DNA of 64,000 nt from Lytechinus variegatus (GCF_018143015.1 NC_054743.1:34497934-34561933); one strand, 5' to 3'. Shown: positions 22,145 through 34,992, counted from the stretch's first letter. Translations and numbers: made by a program. Notes: generated by a model not told the origin, from the sequence alone.

Positions 22145-22645
22145 AACTCTTTGATGTTTTATAGTTTTAGACATACATTTATAACTGATTACCATTTTTT
22201 CACTCGATTTTCTATAATGCCATAATTATTTCATTGTTCAGTGTTTTTATCAGTGAATAGATTATACTATTAGTAGCTTTATAATAAGTAACTGTTCCCT
22301 TTTGATAACTTAAAAAATATTTTAGCTTGATTCATATTATCATTTAAGTAACAATATTTTTGCATTTTATGTTACGAAGTATTGTTATCTTTGACTTATA
22401 TTTTGACTTTATTTTTATGCATGATATGATGATTTGTGTTCTTTATGCTTTCATCAGGTCATTGAATTATGAAAAGCAGTTTTATGCTGATCTTTTGTAC
22501 CTGAATGTATATCTTCTAATAAAAAAAAATAAACAAACGGGAAGTCCACCCCATATGAAAAATATTATTTGCATTGGGAAAAACCCGTCAGAATTCAAAA
22601 AGGCGCAATTCTGAAAATTGCGTGTAAATATGTTCTAATAAATAA
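22145..22645 (+). repeat. Retroelement-like 3' end, copy 1
   Basis: About 400 bp ('catttataactgattaccat' to 'gaaaagcagttttatgctga') match 38066-38480. The matching copy ends in 'ttctaataaataaataaat', a simple repeat tail typical of non-LTR elements. Confidence 0.55.
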
Positions 22646-22649
22646 ATAA

Positions 22650-23285
22650 ATGATTTCTGTCAAGCCCTGTAACTACGTATCCTCAGATATGTCTTCTCTC
22701 ATACATGTCAGAATCGCATGATTTTGTGCCCCATAATAGCTCTACAATTACATTTTCATTGGTATCATCGAGGCCCAGAATCCGCAGCATGCAACCTCTG
22801 AGGGAAGCCATTTAAGGTGCACAATCATGGCAAAAGAAATAGAAGGTAATAAACTATGACATTTTTAGAAGATTTACGAGGCAGGAGGGGGCACAAATTC
22901 AGTGTTTATGCCGGGGATCATAATGCTAGATACGGTACAGCCTTGGCCGTACGCAGCGCGGGCAGTTCCTCCCTCCCCCCGCCAGAATTTTTGAAAACTT
23001 GTTTTTATGAAAATTTTTCACAAAAGCCTTCAATTTCTCTTTTTAAAAATGCAAAAGTACCCCCATAACATGCTCTGTCGCTTTGAGTTCTCGTTTTCGA
23101 GTTTCTTCGAATATTGTCTTCCCATTACCTGAAAGGTCATCCATATTTCTGCTCCTTGTAAATATTTTGGGAGATATCTGTACCATCATGGCTATAATCA
23201 TAATTCTTATTGGAAACTGGTCCGTTATTTGTGTACTCTTGGTAATAAATTGGACAATATTATTCTAATGCTATGACGCTTTGTG
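22650..23285. other. Intergenic stretch without recognisable gene
   Basis: Between a retroelement-like end and a minisatellite. A short G/C-rich patch near 22950-22990 resembles an element terminus ('cgtacgcagcgcgggc'). Nothing else supported. Confidence 0.4.
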
Positions 23286-23329
23286 TGTTCGTTTGTTTCA
23301 TTTCCGTATATAAAAAAATGAGTTCTACA

Positions 23330-23520
23330 GGATATCTCCTCCGGTGAAAAAATTGTCCGGGGACAACTCCCCCGCTCATGCCGGTGGGACAGCTCCCTTG
23401 GAGGGTGACTCTTTCGGAGGACGGCTCCCATGGAGGACAGCTCCTCCGCAGGACGTCTCCCCGGTAGGCCGGGTCCCCCTGAGGTCAAGTCACCCGGAGG
23501 ACAACTCTTACGAGAGCTCC
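23330..23520. repeat. Degenerate 16-bp minisatellite (GAGGACAGCTCCTCCG)
   Basis: Units such as GAGGACGGCTCCCATG and GAGGACAGCTCCTCCG follow each other with 16-bp spacing, others with small indels. Each unit is itself a partial palindrome. Open frames on both strands are by-products. Confidence 0.7.
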
Positions 23521-24016
23521 AACTACTTGATATACTGAGCTATTCTAGGGAGTGTTTATGAAAAATGAAATACTTATATATCTCTATTGCCAGAGAGTGG
23601 TAACTAGTATATCCAAGGATAATGTCCCCTCGAACATGATGAGTAGGCCTATTTGAATGTGAAAATGAGAAAATAAAGGATTAACTTTTGTTCATTTTTT
23701 TTCTATTGGGAACAAAAGGGTTCCAACGAATATAAGGCAATTAAACATAAACAAAGTTATCCCCCGGTGGACTTGACCTCCGGGGAAACTAACCTAACGA
23801 ATATTCATGACGACGAGCTTGTTTTCACAAAATATTGCTCAACTTAAAAATTCAATAACTTCTTCAGATTTTGATGAAATCAGATTCTGATGAAATTTTC
23901 ATCAATTTGCTTTGTGGATTTTACTCTATGGTTACATAGAGATGAATATTTTCAGCCCAGAGTTCTTATTTTATCTATGTCAATACATACAGATATTTTC
24001 TTTTTTTTTCTTTCAA

Positions 24017-24604
24017 TTAAAGGGAAATCCAGCCTTGGCCTTAAACAGTTGTGTTGGGAAGGAGAAAAATAAATTAACAGAATGGTGAAAGTTTGAAAGA
24101 AATCCGCCAAGAAGTAAGAAAGTTATAGCTACTTTAAAATTGAAATCACTAATACTGTGTAGATTCCAAATTGGCAACTGGGTAATTAAATTATGACAAG
24201 GGGCAAGGACAACTTTCCCATAGGCCATGTACTTTATTATTTTCTCCTAAGTACCCATTCCCCTGGGGAGGTAATCTAAATATAACCCAGGTAGTATATT
24301 GTTTTATGTCCTCATGAAAGAAAAATATAATTTGAAATAAAACTTTTGGGAAAAATTACATTTTAGCCAGAATATGTATTGGAGTCCATGGCAGAGTAGT
24401 CCTTGCCTTACATCACTATGACACCACATAAGCAGCCAATTTGAAGTCTCCATGGGTAAAGTGATCACCATCATTTACAACTTTTAAAAATTCATAATTT
24501 TCTTGTTGTTTGTCCACTATTGTTCAAACCTTCACCTATCAACTTGTCTGATTTTTCTTTTTCTTATAAAAACAAGTTTTTATTTGGGTTGGATTTCCCT
24601 TTAA
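24017..24604. mobile_element. TTAA foldback element, family 2 (AGGGAAATCCAGCC)
   Basis: TTAA|AGGGAAATCCAGCC at left; TTGGATTTCCCT|TTAA at right. Arms pair with mismatches ('agaaagttatagct' against 'cataattttcttg'). Confidence 0.75.
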
Positions 24605-25390
24605 TATTTTCTAAATACGTGTCACTGATCCGAATCAAAAACTCCCAACCCTATGAGCACCTCCTTTCACAAAGTATGTCTTGATGCACAATTTTTTAGA
24701 GAGCATTCTAGTCATTCATTGATATTCTTTGTCATAATGTATATCACATTGCTACCCCCCCCCCCCTGAAATGAAAAGTGAGCCTCCCTTTAAATAGTGA
24801 TCTTTTTGTATTTCCTTGTCAGCTCATTCTTAGAAACACTTGAATCTCTTGTTTTGTGTGTAAGTCAGATTCTTTGTTGTAAAGGTGTGGGATTGTCAAT
24901 CAAAATAATTGTCAAGCAAACTCGTTCTACTCTCTGGATACGCCCTTGTCATGCTTGTGTGGGTTCATGATTCCATTCATACATATGAGGTTTTTAAAAC
25001 AAAATTGGATCGGTTTAATTATTAATCTTAAGTGGCTCTTGAATTACGGAATTATTTCACTTTCGTTGGTATAGCAGTAAGCTCAACAAATGACTGTTTT
25101 GCCTTGTCGTTCTTATGAGAGATAGAAAGAGAGAGCATTATGTTACCACTTTCTATTTATATCAAAATAGTATCATCATAACCAATATCGTAATTTACAC
25201 GTACTTTCTCATATGGGTCTTTCGCATTTAGATAATGTGATTTTCGTCATCTTAGTTGTTTATCGAAAACAATAGATGCTTTACTTTCAATTATTAGCAA
25301 TGTATATCTCGGAGTTTACAAATCCCGTAACTATATCTATATGCGACTGTTCGTTGTACAACGTTCCTGCATGCGCTCTCGAAGGTCAGT
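24605..25390. other. Upstream region of the Ig receptor gene
   Basis: No gene or recognised repeat apart from a C run near 24760. A weak TATA-like stretch (TATATCTATATG) at 25332-25343 lies about 50 bp before the start codon. Confidence 0.35.
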
Positions 25391-25952
25391 ATGTTGAAAA
25401 CTGATTTGATGATGATTTTACTTACTTGGATTTTACATGGTATAAGTAACGGTGAGATGGACGTTTTCCTTACGCCGGAAATCGCCATTATTTCTGAAGG
25501 GGAAACCGTAACCCTTCAATGTCTTGTCACCGATGTTGACCACCGTTTCTATACGATCAAATGGAGTAACACTTCACATGGTGCTCCGGCTAGTCATCTT
25601 CAATCCAAACAAACGTTATTCGAAGGACGTACAATAAATTCTTCACTGACTTTGTGGAATCCAGGCGTTGACTTCACAACTTTATATTTCTGCGAAGTGA
25701 ACCACACAACGGCTCGAGGAGGATCGAACTTGGTAGCGTTCGCCAAGTCCGTGGTCTCTGGCACGCCCCTGGCGAGGACATCCGAGTGTCACAGGTCGTC
25801 CGATGGAGACAAGGTGATACACCTGTATGAGGGAGGCCCACCGGTTGACATCTCCTGTAAGACGTTGAGAGAACCCATTGTTCCTGAGCTAAAATGGAGG
25901 TTCCTACAAAGAGATGGAAAAACCGGTATTGTTTCCAGACGTTATGATGACG
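25391..25952 (+). CDS. Ig receptor exon 1 (signal peptide, Ig domain 1, half of domain 2)
   Basis: Starts at ATG 25391 with a hydrophobic leader and ends at GATGACG|GTGAGT. The frame would run 22 codons into the intron before a stop. The second Ig domain is split by the intron between its tryptophan strand and its last cysteine. Confidence 0.88.
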
Positions 25953-27764
25953 GTGAGTTAAAAAAAAATGGGGAACTGACCAAAACATACACGGGTTTCA
26001 AGTTTTGTTGCTACATTTAGGGAGAGGCGATGACCGATGCTTGATTTCCATTTTTCACAGTAACAAAATTAACCGAGAAAAGGGGGTTTATGGAGTGCTA
26101 AGATGTGCTACCTAAAACACCTTTGTGAGCAATATAATCTTTGATGTAAAAAATTGTTTGCATGCCTGTATATGAGGCTTAGCATTCAGAGAAATTGCCG
26201 GCATCATCAAGAATGTCTTACATCCAATCCATCACCCAATAAAAATGTACTCGCGACGCCCCGGTCATTTATTTGCAATGATTAATCAACATTAATTCAT
26301 TAAATTCATGTTTCCGCCTTCACTGCAGGTATTCATCGTTCCATCAACTCTTCTCTAGAGTGGGACCGGCAGTTGGATGGACTCGTTCTTTATTGTAAAG
26401 CAACAATACCCTGGGATAAATTGGTGGCAAACCCATGCGTCATTGGTCTTATTAGGGTTGTCCAGCAACCACGAATAATTCCCGGAAACACCAGTCTGGG
26501 CTTTGGGTTTGTAAACGAGGTTGAATATTGGTGCGACGTGAGAGGTCTTTATCGTCAATCCTGCTCTTACACGTGGGGATGCCAACCAAATGTTCTAGGG
26601 TGTTACAGTGATAACGACAGTTTAATCATCAATGTTAACGAATCGTCAAGTTTAGAGAAGAAGATAGAAGTTACATGTCGGGTCGAGTGCATGGAAGACG
26701 TCCACAGAGAAGCTCATGCAAACCTTACAATCCATTCTGAATCGTATTCCCAACATTCAAGAAAGGCTTCTGCTGAACGAGAGGGCATTACAGTATCACT
26801 CCGGTTGCATTCCGACCCGGAGAGTGATGAATATCTCCTTAGATGTTCAGTGAGATACAATGGGAATGGCATGAATGATGAACCCACTTTTGCTTGGTAT
26901 ATAGATGGTATAAAGCAAGGAATCTCAGATACCGTTGACATTACGCCCAATCATCAACAAGAAATACACTCGACCTATCGTGTTGACCAAACCTTCCACT
27001 TGGTAGTATGCGACGCCCTCTACGATGGTAACATTACTCGTGTCTGGAGCACTTTCAGTGATATGGTGGGCGCAAGTACTGAAACGATCAATTTCACAAC
27101 CGATCATTCCTTCTTGCAGTCCTCTCCGAAGCCAGCCCCTAATGATCGAAGCTCTTCCAACATTTCTGAAAGTTCGTTGTGGCTTGTGATAAGCATTGGT
27201 ATATGTGCCTCATTGGCACTCTTGATCTTTGCCTGGGTCACTTTTAGTACTTTAGCAAGGAGCCGGTACTGGAGCCCTGTTAATGATTCCAAAGTCATAA
27301 CATTCAGTATAAAATCCAGACGCCCATCCGATCATACTGACTTAGACCTTAATACGAATGGAGATGAAAGACAAACCGCCTCAGATGAATCACTGGATGA
27401 GTATGCATATCCAGAATTGGAAACGAACGCTGCAGATAACGATCAAAGGAACGAGGGTGAGCATTTCGCCTTTGCAGTTGCTTCTGGGTTTAACAACGAT
27501 ATGGACCTGAAGGGAAGTGGTTACGAAGAGCTCCCCGATGAAATATCTTGGCCGCCACAAAGAGCTGATTGCCATCTTGGTAATGACTCGGTCCAACCTT
27601 ACCAGAACTTCGCTTTGCCACCATCATTCTCGATGACTCCTCCGACCCCTCCACTCACTCATGAGTATAGCACTGCCCTTTCACATTCTAACGACCATTA
27701 TGATCATGATGATCGAGAATCGATCTCTTCTCCTTTACACCATGAATATCACGATTATTTTTAG
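25391..27764 (+). CDS. Single-pass Ig-domain membrane receptor, uncharacterised; complete, 2 exons
   Basis: Exons 25391-25952 and 26329-27764 join in phase 1 (GT-AG intron of 376 bp) into a 665-aa protein. Residues 1-21 are a signal peptide. Ig-like domain 1 shows C44, W58 and the YFC pattern with C101. Domain 2 has C156, W169 and C210, the last encoded by exon 2. A Cys-rich segment follows (YWC at 254-256, C304), then a fourth Ig-like fold (C360, W377, C415). Several NxS/T sites fit an extracellular location. Residues 472-497 form a transmembrane helix followed by RSR. The 168-aa acidic tail holds YPEL (548), YEEL (586), YQNF (612; also a YxN Grb2-type motif), a PPTPP stretch and His/Tyr-rich ends. 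I recognise no named orthologue. It may be an adhesion or immune-type receptor; function is unproven. Confidence 0.9.
26329..27764 (+). CDS. Ig receptor exon 2 (rest of ectodomain, TM helix, tail)
   Basis: The acceptor TTCACTGCAG ends at 26328 and the junction makes a Gly codon (DDGIHRS). The frame is open for 1436 nt to TAG. One exon encodes two further Ig-like domains, the membrane helix and the whole cytoplasmic tail, which is unusually little splitting for an Ig-superfamily gene. Confidence 0.92.
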
Positions 27765-28147
27765 CAAGATTCATTTTAATCTTGGAATGATAAAGATGGT
27801 GACACAGCTTCTTAATCGTGATCATATTGGCGATCAACAATTAGAGGTAATGACGAACGTGAAAGCGAGTGACAGCGGTAATACGAAGTGTGTCTATTTT
27901 TTCAGTAGAAAATGCTAAATCAGGTTAATGAATGCCGCTGTATCTCCCGTTTCAACTTCAACTAGTCTGCGACGACAACCACCACCTGCAAAACGGTGTT
28001 TACTACTCTGACGTTTACGCCAAGACTTGCCAGTTTCCACAAACAATTGAAGAGCTTATTTCCAAAAGGGGTTTGGTCCACCTCTCATCAAATTTTATTT
28101 CTTTGCCTCAATCTATAAACTTATAGAAGCTGTAGAACATAACACTT

Positions 28148-28153
28148 AATAAA
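28148..28153 (+). promoter_or_regulatory. Candidate poly(A) signal of the Ig receptor gene
   Basis: AATAAA 384 bp after the receptor stop codon in otherwise repeat-free sequence, giving a plausible 3' UTR of about 400 nt. Confidence 0.4.
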
Positions 28154-28689
28154 AGATGATATTCCCGTGAAAATATATTCACAAATGCAAAGAAAATGTT
28201 CTTTATTTCCAATAGGGGCTAGGTCCATTCCATTGGCAATTCTTAGACATTTTTAACAAGCTTATTGAAATTCACCAAAATTGCAGTGTTTCTAAACGTA
28301 ATAAACTTAAAATACCATGACATCCGCCATGGGAATGTGAAATCACTTTTAGACCAACAATAAAGGTTTCCTAAAAGCTAATTGTGTGATAGGTGTTCTG
28401 TTAACAAGTTCATAAGAGTCGGTGGGTACGTGGACCATACACCGCAGTAAAAAGATCCCAGCCATAAAGTAGGCTGAAATCTACACTGTGCCACCCTTGT
28501 CATTTAATATTACTGTTTATCACCGTGTAATTTTTCATAAGAGAGCACTGCTCTTATATCGACCAGTGATTTCAATTTTTTCTCTGAACTCTTGTAATCC
28601 ATGTTAACATGGTTAATGCAAAAACGAATCAGAAGTGTTATAGCGCCACCTCAAGTGCTCAACTTCTCACATCTGAGCTCACTCTTCCA

Positions 28690-29108
28690 AAGAGTTGCGA
28701 TCGATCCAATCAATCGTTGTGGAGGTGCCGTGGCAGAGTGGTCTAAGGCGCCTGGCTATACATGAAAAAGTCCGGGGTTCGATCCGCGGCAGCGATACCC
28801 GTGAGCAAGGCATTTATTCTACAATGCTCTTTTATCATGCTTTCAAATTCAAATAAATGGAAATGTTATGTGCATTATTGGTGTGAGCTTGTTTTTTTTT
28901 AAGTTACTTTATGGAAATCCATCAGTGTCATAATTTCTTTGAAGGAAATTTGTAAAATTTCCTATGAAAACAAAGAAGAGCACATCAAATTGTCAAGAAC
29001 TCAATGAAGTTTTGGATACATTCATATCCAGAATTTTTTCAGCAAACATGCATTTTACATGTTGACTTTGCTGGCTTTCCATAGTCCACTGTTTGTAAGA
29101 CGGGCCCC
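28690..29108. mobile_element. Foldback element (CTTACAAAGAG family) split by a SINE
   Basis: Left arm 'agagttgcgatcgatccaat' (28691) and right end 'gtaagacgggcccc' (29095). The family's other copy is 7669-7926. The SINE at 28723 lies within. Confidence 0.5.
28723..28870 (+). mobile_element. tRNA-Leu/Ser-like SINE, copy 2, inserted in a foldback element
   Basis: Head 28723-28799 and full tail ending 'attcaaataaatggaaatg'. It splits a foldback element whose arms are 'agagttgcgatcgatccaat' (28691) and 'gtaagacgggcccc' (29095), so it inserted later. Confidence 0.75.
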
Positions 29109-29109
29109 T

Positions 29110-30210
29110 GGCCAGCATAAGATGCCATTTTGAGCTGAATACTAACAGTAGTCCTGTGATATAGGCCTACGTGAATGATAATTCAATAGCTAACTCAATA
29201 TATTCATACCACACTCTCCTCTCAAAAATCTTAGAATTGATGTATGAATGAATTACAGGATAATCCGTTCTCCATATTATTGATGGTTATGATATAAATG
29301 ATAAAATATGATAAATCCATAATTCATTGTTCGAAATAGAGATGAAACTATATTTCAAAGATAAGCTTTTTTATTATCAGTCGCACCAAAGGGTTATCGT
29401 CCGGTCGCCACATGGAATATGGAACCCCATGGAATGCTACGTCAGTGATTGGGATGGTTTATTTATTTAATTATTTTTTGAATGCATTGTGTTTGAGTTT
29501 CCTATCCTTCCTAACACGTGTCCCTGTATGAACTTCAGGCCAGTGAAAATCTATCATAAAATTTGATTTTTGTAATAAAAGACTGTCAACCTTTTGGGTG
29601 ACATGGCGTTTGTTCCGGTCTAATATCTCAGAAGGTATAGCGTTAGGATTAGAAATTGAAAACTGTAACATAGGGTTTTGTTCAGATTAATGTTATTATA
29701 ATGATTAGGATTTGTTCAGTATTTGGGGGTTATTTTGTGTTGCCTAACGTGCAGATTGTCCATCGGAACATATTGTCGCCGGAGCAAATGTCATAGAACC
29801 ACATTATCTGCTTGCTCACTTGCAACTTCTTTTTCATAAATTTTGCCCGTTATGCTATATCTAGCCCCTCAATTATTTTAGCTCATAACGCCACTGCAGT
29901 AAAGCCATTATTAGGCAAAATACCACTGGTTAAAATGCATAACTGTATATTGCCGTCTTTTCTAGTTAACAAGCTCTAAATTTCCAATCGAATAAATATT
30001 TTACATATAGTGCATTGTCCTTTCGGTTACAAAGCGCTGCAAACACACTATTCCATGTTTGAGCCACTAACAGTAATTCGTTGTTTATGATTTGTCTATT
30101 TCAATTTTGAATATGGTATGGGTCCTTAAATGAAGATACGAGAAATCAGTGCAGAAGTCAAAAATGACCCGTAGATGGTAGCCAGAAGGGTGTATCTTTC
30201 TTCAAAAAAG
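29110..30210. other. Intergenic stretch without recognised features
   Basis: Short frames only, with no family resemblance. I see no supported feature here. Confidence 0.4.
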
Positions 30211-30212
30211 GT

Positions 30213-30337
30213 GGAGTTGCCGTGGCCGAGTGGTCTAAGGCGCCTGGCTATACATGGAAAGTCCAGGGTACGATCCCCGGCCACGACACCTATGCTCTTT
30301 TATCCTGCATTCAAATAAATGGAAATGCTTTACGCAT
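30213..30337 (+). mobile_element. tRNA-Leu/Ser-like SINE, copy 3 (short tail)
   Basis: The head 30213-30290 keeps near-perfect acceptor-stem pairing (TTGCCGTGG with CCACGACA). The tail lacks about 25 bp found in copies 2 and 4, and ends 'attcaaataaatggaaatgc'. Confidence 0.75.
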
Positions 30338-31039
30338 TGTTTGTAACTAGGTGTGCACACACACATAATTAAACGTAATCAAATAAAATGGGAACCTCGT
30401 AGATTCCGTATGTCGTAGAGGGCAGCACTGAAATCTTGGAAACTTGATATCAAAGCAAATTTGTGATTTTTTTTTACATCAAGTCATTTTCATTACCAGT
30501 ACGTTTGATATCGCATAAGGATGAAAATTATTATTTTTATGAGATAACAAGCCAATGTTGTAAGTACAAATCCATCCAAATGATAAAATCTTGATATTCA
30601 TTATTTTGTATGATGGTAGTGATGAAAAGAAACCGTGCTTGTCGTGTGGGCCCTTTTGCATTTTCTAAAGTAAAATTGAAGGATTTTGTGGACAAGTTTT
30701 GGTGAATTATGTGAAGATTGTCAGTAAAAAGGAAAAATGTAGGTTTACCAAATTTAATGAGTGTAACGTACTGCTCTCTTTCCTGTTCTGCGTACTGTAA
30801 TGATTTATTTTTTACATACATTTCAATTTTAAAAATAAGTATTTATTGATAATCTTACAATATCGTAGTTGGAAAATCAGATTGTTAGGAAAATATATAT
30901 TTCTACAATAATAAATGCATAAACAAGTTATACATTTTAAAGGCCAAATCAGTAATGCGTGTGTTAAGCTAAATGTGTACTGGAAATTGGGTGAATATTA
31001 TGTAAGAGTAAAATATTCATTCCAATGTACAACAGTTAT

Positions 31040-31590
31040 ATTCACATCCTCGTCGGTATGCAAATGCGGGAACTGATAACATCACCCACTCGGTATTTCT
31101 TTTGGATTTTATTATATGAAATGTATAATAATCAAATTTTCTTCTCATTCCCTGCATTGTGGAAATACCATTATTCAAAAAATTTGTGGTTCCGTCAATT
31201 TGGTATTTATTCTCAAATTTGCAAAAATTAAAATATTGTATATAATTCAAGCAATTAAAGACAAAAGAAATAGTGAGTAGTGACATCATCGACTCTCTCA
31301 TTTGAACATCACTGAGTTGTGCATATAATTGTGTTGCGAAAAATAAACGAAACTTGAAAATGTCATTACTATAATAATAATAATAATAACGGCATATTTA
31401 CCCAGGGTACCCGCTTCAGTTCCGAAAACTTCTTCCAGAGGGCCTTGCTATTAAAATTATTCCCCCTGGCTTTAGCACTCTCTTCTTTTACATACGATCA
31501 TGATGAAATTTTCAGCGTTATGCTTGTTTATTTTTCTCTATCAATTCAATTCCATTTTTTTTTCTTTGGGTGGACAATATATTACCTCAG
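31040..31590. mobile_element. Decayed TTAA family 1 element with a nested small repeat
   Basis: Interior pieces ('gacatcatcgactctctcat', 'gatgaaattttcagcgttat') and a right end 'gggtggac' identify family 1. A repeat of about 100 bp with 'ggcatatttacccagggta' (31373-31485) is inserted inside, preceded by ATA repeats. Confidence 0.6.
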
Positions 31591-31785
31591 GGTAATTCTC
31601 TACCATTCATTAGTTTTTCTAGTTCATTGGTTTATGACTCTTTATATTCCAGACCTGTCCTTTGCTATAATTGTGTGCTCATACAGAGTTCCCATTGATG
31701 AGTTCCAATGGGTGAGCATCTCCTCTAAGTGAATAAGAAAAATGAATAAATAAATAAAAAGATATATTATTCCCTCGGGTCGATT

Positions 31786-32592
31786 CCTATAGAGTGCGTC
31801 CCAGAAAAAACGAAACCGAGATTTAGTGATGATCTATCATAACTTAATCATAAGTAAAATAGACAAATGACCTACCAACGTAAAGCTTAGAATCTCCTCT
31901 TTCAACTGATACTACTTAGATTATTCCTCATCCACGCATGAAGGAGCAAAAACAATTCAAAGAAAGGATGCCAAAAACTCATTGGGCGGGGGTATCTAAA
32001 TGACAAAAAGCCATTCACATGACTAAAAAGTTCAATATCTGCTCTTTTATTTCATACCTTAATCACAAAAAATGGTCAAGAAGTAAAAAAGTTATGATCC
32101 CTCGAAACAATGCTTGTATTTCCATAATTTCAGTAAATAAACGTATTTTCACCAGTTTCCCACAGAAGTTAATGCATGGCTGATCGTCAACAAAACGGAG
32201 CGTCGAGTGAGTTTGAACGGTAGCCTGTAAAACCTCTTCATTTTATGAAATAATTGAAATTCAAGCCTTATTTCAAATAACCAGAACTTTGTTATTCCTT
32301 GACCATTTTCTGTAATTGAGGTATCAAATTAAAGAGCAGATATTGAACTTTTTAACAATGTGGTTTTCTTTTTAAAACCCAGATACGGCCCGCGAAGTGA
32401 CTTTTTGGAATCCCCTTTTCAAATTGTTTTTGCTCACTCATGCGTGAATGAGAAATAATTTAAGTAATTCCAAATGAAAGAGGAGATTCTAAGCTTTAAA
32501 ATGGTAGGTCATTTGTCTATTGTATTTGTGATTAAGTTATGATAAATCATCGATAAATCTCGGTTTCGTTTTTTGTGGGACGCACTGTATAG
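31786..32592. mobile_element. Mariner-like MITE with very long inverted arms
   Basis: Ends TATAGAGTGCGTCCCA and GGGACGCACTGTATA; the arms continue through AACGAAACCGAGATTTA and over about 300 bp more ('aggtcatttgtcta', 'gagcagatattgaacttttt'). TA at the edges. No transposase frame. Confidence 0.75.
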
Positions 32593-33273
32593 TCTTTGGA
32601 CAACAATCTATAGCTTGCGCCCCTGCCCTTTGAGGCCTGACTAGGGGAGTGCCAGAATCCTCATTAAGAGCTTGTTTTATTTATATGTATCAATTGTTCG
32701 AACATATATTTTATATTTAGTTTGAGTCACTTCATTTGAGCTAACACTCACCATATTTTCTTCCACGCGACCTAGAGAGACCATTTGAACATCTATATAC
32801 ATTAATATTTTATTTATAAGAATGTTACAATAGCAATATACAAATTGTAAAAAAAACGACTAGGAGGACTCCAGGGGTACGTGTCATTGTCCATTGTCTT
32901 TTTTAGTTTCCATACCCAACTTTTGTTGAGTAAGTCAACCAAAAAAGGCAATGGAATGTTTTTTAGATATATTTGTTTTGGCAAAACTGGTTGGCGATGT
33001 ATAGAGCGTCATCAGATCAGCCAGCCGGCCCGCTCTAATGAATACATCGAATTAATGACCGTCGAGAATCAACAAATGCTCCTAAAGTGGGGATAAGAGT
33101 AACGTGCATGTTTTCGTTTTGTGCCTTGCAAACAGTAGAAATCAGTTAGTCGATGAGTACGCCGATACTATCTATCCCTCCCTTTGATAACTAGGAAAAG
33201 TTACATCTCTTTCGAATGGGAAAATCCACCTGTAAATTCTGGCATTTTATTCTCCGCACACAACTGGGAAGAA
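32593..33273. other. Region upstream of the distal SLC22 first exon
   Basis: Presumed promoter and 5' leader; no clear TATA box or recognised repeat. Sequence just upstream of the ATG is not similar to that before the proximal copy. Confidence 0.35.
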
Positions 33274-33423
33274 ATGAAATTCGACGATATTTTAAAAGAC
33301 GTTGGCGAGTTTGGACGGTACCAGAAACGCCTTTATATCGTCGTTGTTATCTTGAAATCCACTGTATCATGGGCATCGATGATTGCCGTCTTCCTCAACG
33401 CGTCTGCCGATCATTGGTGCAAG
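33274..33423 (+). CDS. SLC22 first exon, distal copy (alternative or orphan)
   Basis: Encodes MKFDDILKDVGEFGRYQKR and a first helix, ending DHWCK with donor GTAAGAA. It has the same length (150 nt) and phase as the exon at 42843, with 36 of 50 residues identical and the first 19 nearly invariant. No downstream partner exons exist before the second copy. It is therefore an alternative first exon of the same carrier gene, or the surviving 5' end of a duplicated one. The frame is intact. Confidence 0.85.
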
Positions 33424-33604
33424 GTAAGAATACCTCAAGCAATCCTCACTGTCCACACGCCTGATAAATGTCGACCAGTCCGAACGGAACCCATGAGAAT
33501 CTAAAACGTTGCTTCGATAACCAGGTCCATATATCTGGCACATGCCGAGCAAGCATGAGTTGAGAATTAGCATTTAAGTGCCCACTTGTCATCTCTTCGT
33601 ATTG

Positions 33605-33927
<323 letters not shown>

Positions 33928-34351
33928 TTACCCGCATTAAAAGAATACTCATCTTGCTCATGATTCGGATTTAATACCTAGAATTCAGATATGGCATTTT
34001 TTATATTTCATTGGAAACGAATTAATACTGAATTGAATTAGATTCAATTGAGATTACCAAAATGTGCCGTAAATGTCCTATACACATTGTGGTAAATTTA
34101 CAACAACATAAATGCACAGAGTATAAGAACTACACATTTTGGCAACTCCACCTGAAGGTGCAAAGTGTGCTGTTGCATAAAACATCCCGGGGGAGCTGTT
34201 ATGGCATCGTGATCAATTTTCCTCAGTCAAGATTTTATCGCCGCTATGTCTATATATATATACACATTAAACGATTCTCAAACAAAATGATTAAAGCATG
34301 CCCATTGTTTTGTTTTATGAGAAAGCAATGTATATTCTTTACAAGGACCTT

Positions 34352-34536
34352 AGACCCGTTGCATAAAGGCTATGCCATCCAATCAATGATAACTTGCATG
34401 GAATCTTTGATTTTGATTTGCTGTTGATCAGCATTACCATGGTACTTACCGTTGGATGGCAAAAGCTACTATATAACAGTAGCTTTTATCAAGGAGATTT
34501 TTTCTTGTTACCTCCATGCTTTTATGCAACGGGGCT
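34352..34536. mobile_element. Short MITE with CCCGTTGCATAAA ends
   Basis: ACCCGTTGCATAAAGGC at left, GCTTTTATGCAACGGGGC at right. Internal 'aaaagctactatataacagt' is part of an 11-bp hairpin. Confidence 0.7.
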
Positions 34537-34605
34537 CTGGTCCTCCTTTCCCTTCCCCCCCCCCTTTTTTTTAAACAAGAGCACACCTTGTTACCAAGAA
34601 TGCGT

Positions 34606-34748
34606 ATAGCATTTCCATTTATTTGAATGCAGGATAAAATAACATTGTCGATTAAATGCCTTGATCACGGGCATAGGTGCCGCGGCCGGAGATCGGACCC
34701 CGGCCTTTCCGCGTATAGTCAGGCGCTTTAGACCACTCGGCCACGGCA
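34606..34748 (-). mobile_element. tRNA-Leu/Ser-like SINE, copy 4
   Basis: Reverse-strand head 34672-34748 (CCGTGGCCGAGTGGTCTAA) and complete tail, including 'gtgatcaaggcatttaatcg' and 'ttcaaataaatggaaatg'. Confidence 0.75.
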
Positions 34749-34992
34749 TGTTCTCGATAGTCATTGTAGCGATTTGGTGAGGCGTGTTCCCTCACCTTGG
34801 ATTTTGTCATAATTAAACAGCAGTCTATATAGGGCTAGGGGCTCAGAACACCCCCCCCCCCCTCTGGCACCACATACACCCCCTCCTCATGCATAGTATC
34901 ATAAATTGACAATGCAACAATCATTAATCGCCAAAGTGGGGAAGTGCATGTGCAGTTACATACGCTCAAAATTTTAATCTATTCACTAATGG

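Noticed and set aside
25674..25988. 104-codon reverse-strand frame
   Set aside because: Shadow of Ig receptor exon 1, which has clear Ig motifs on the + strand.
30213..30290. Functional tRNA gene
   Set aside because: The anticodon arm cannot form a 7-base loop on a 5-bp stem, and three relatives share a SINE tail.
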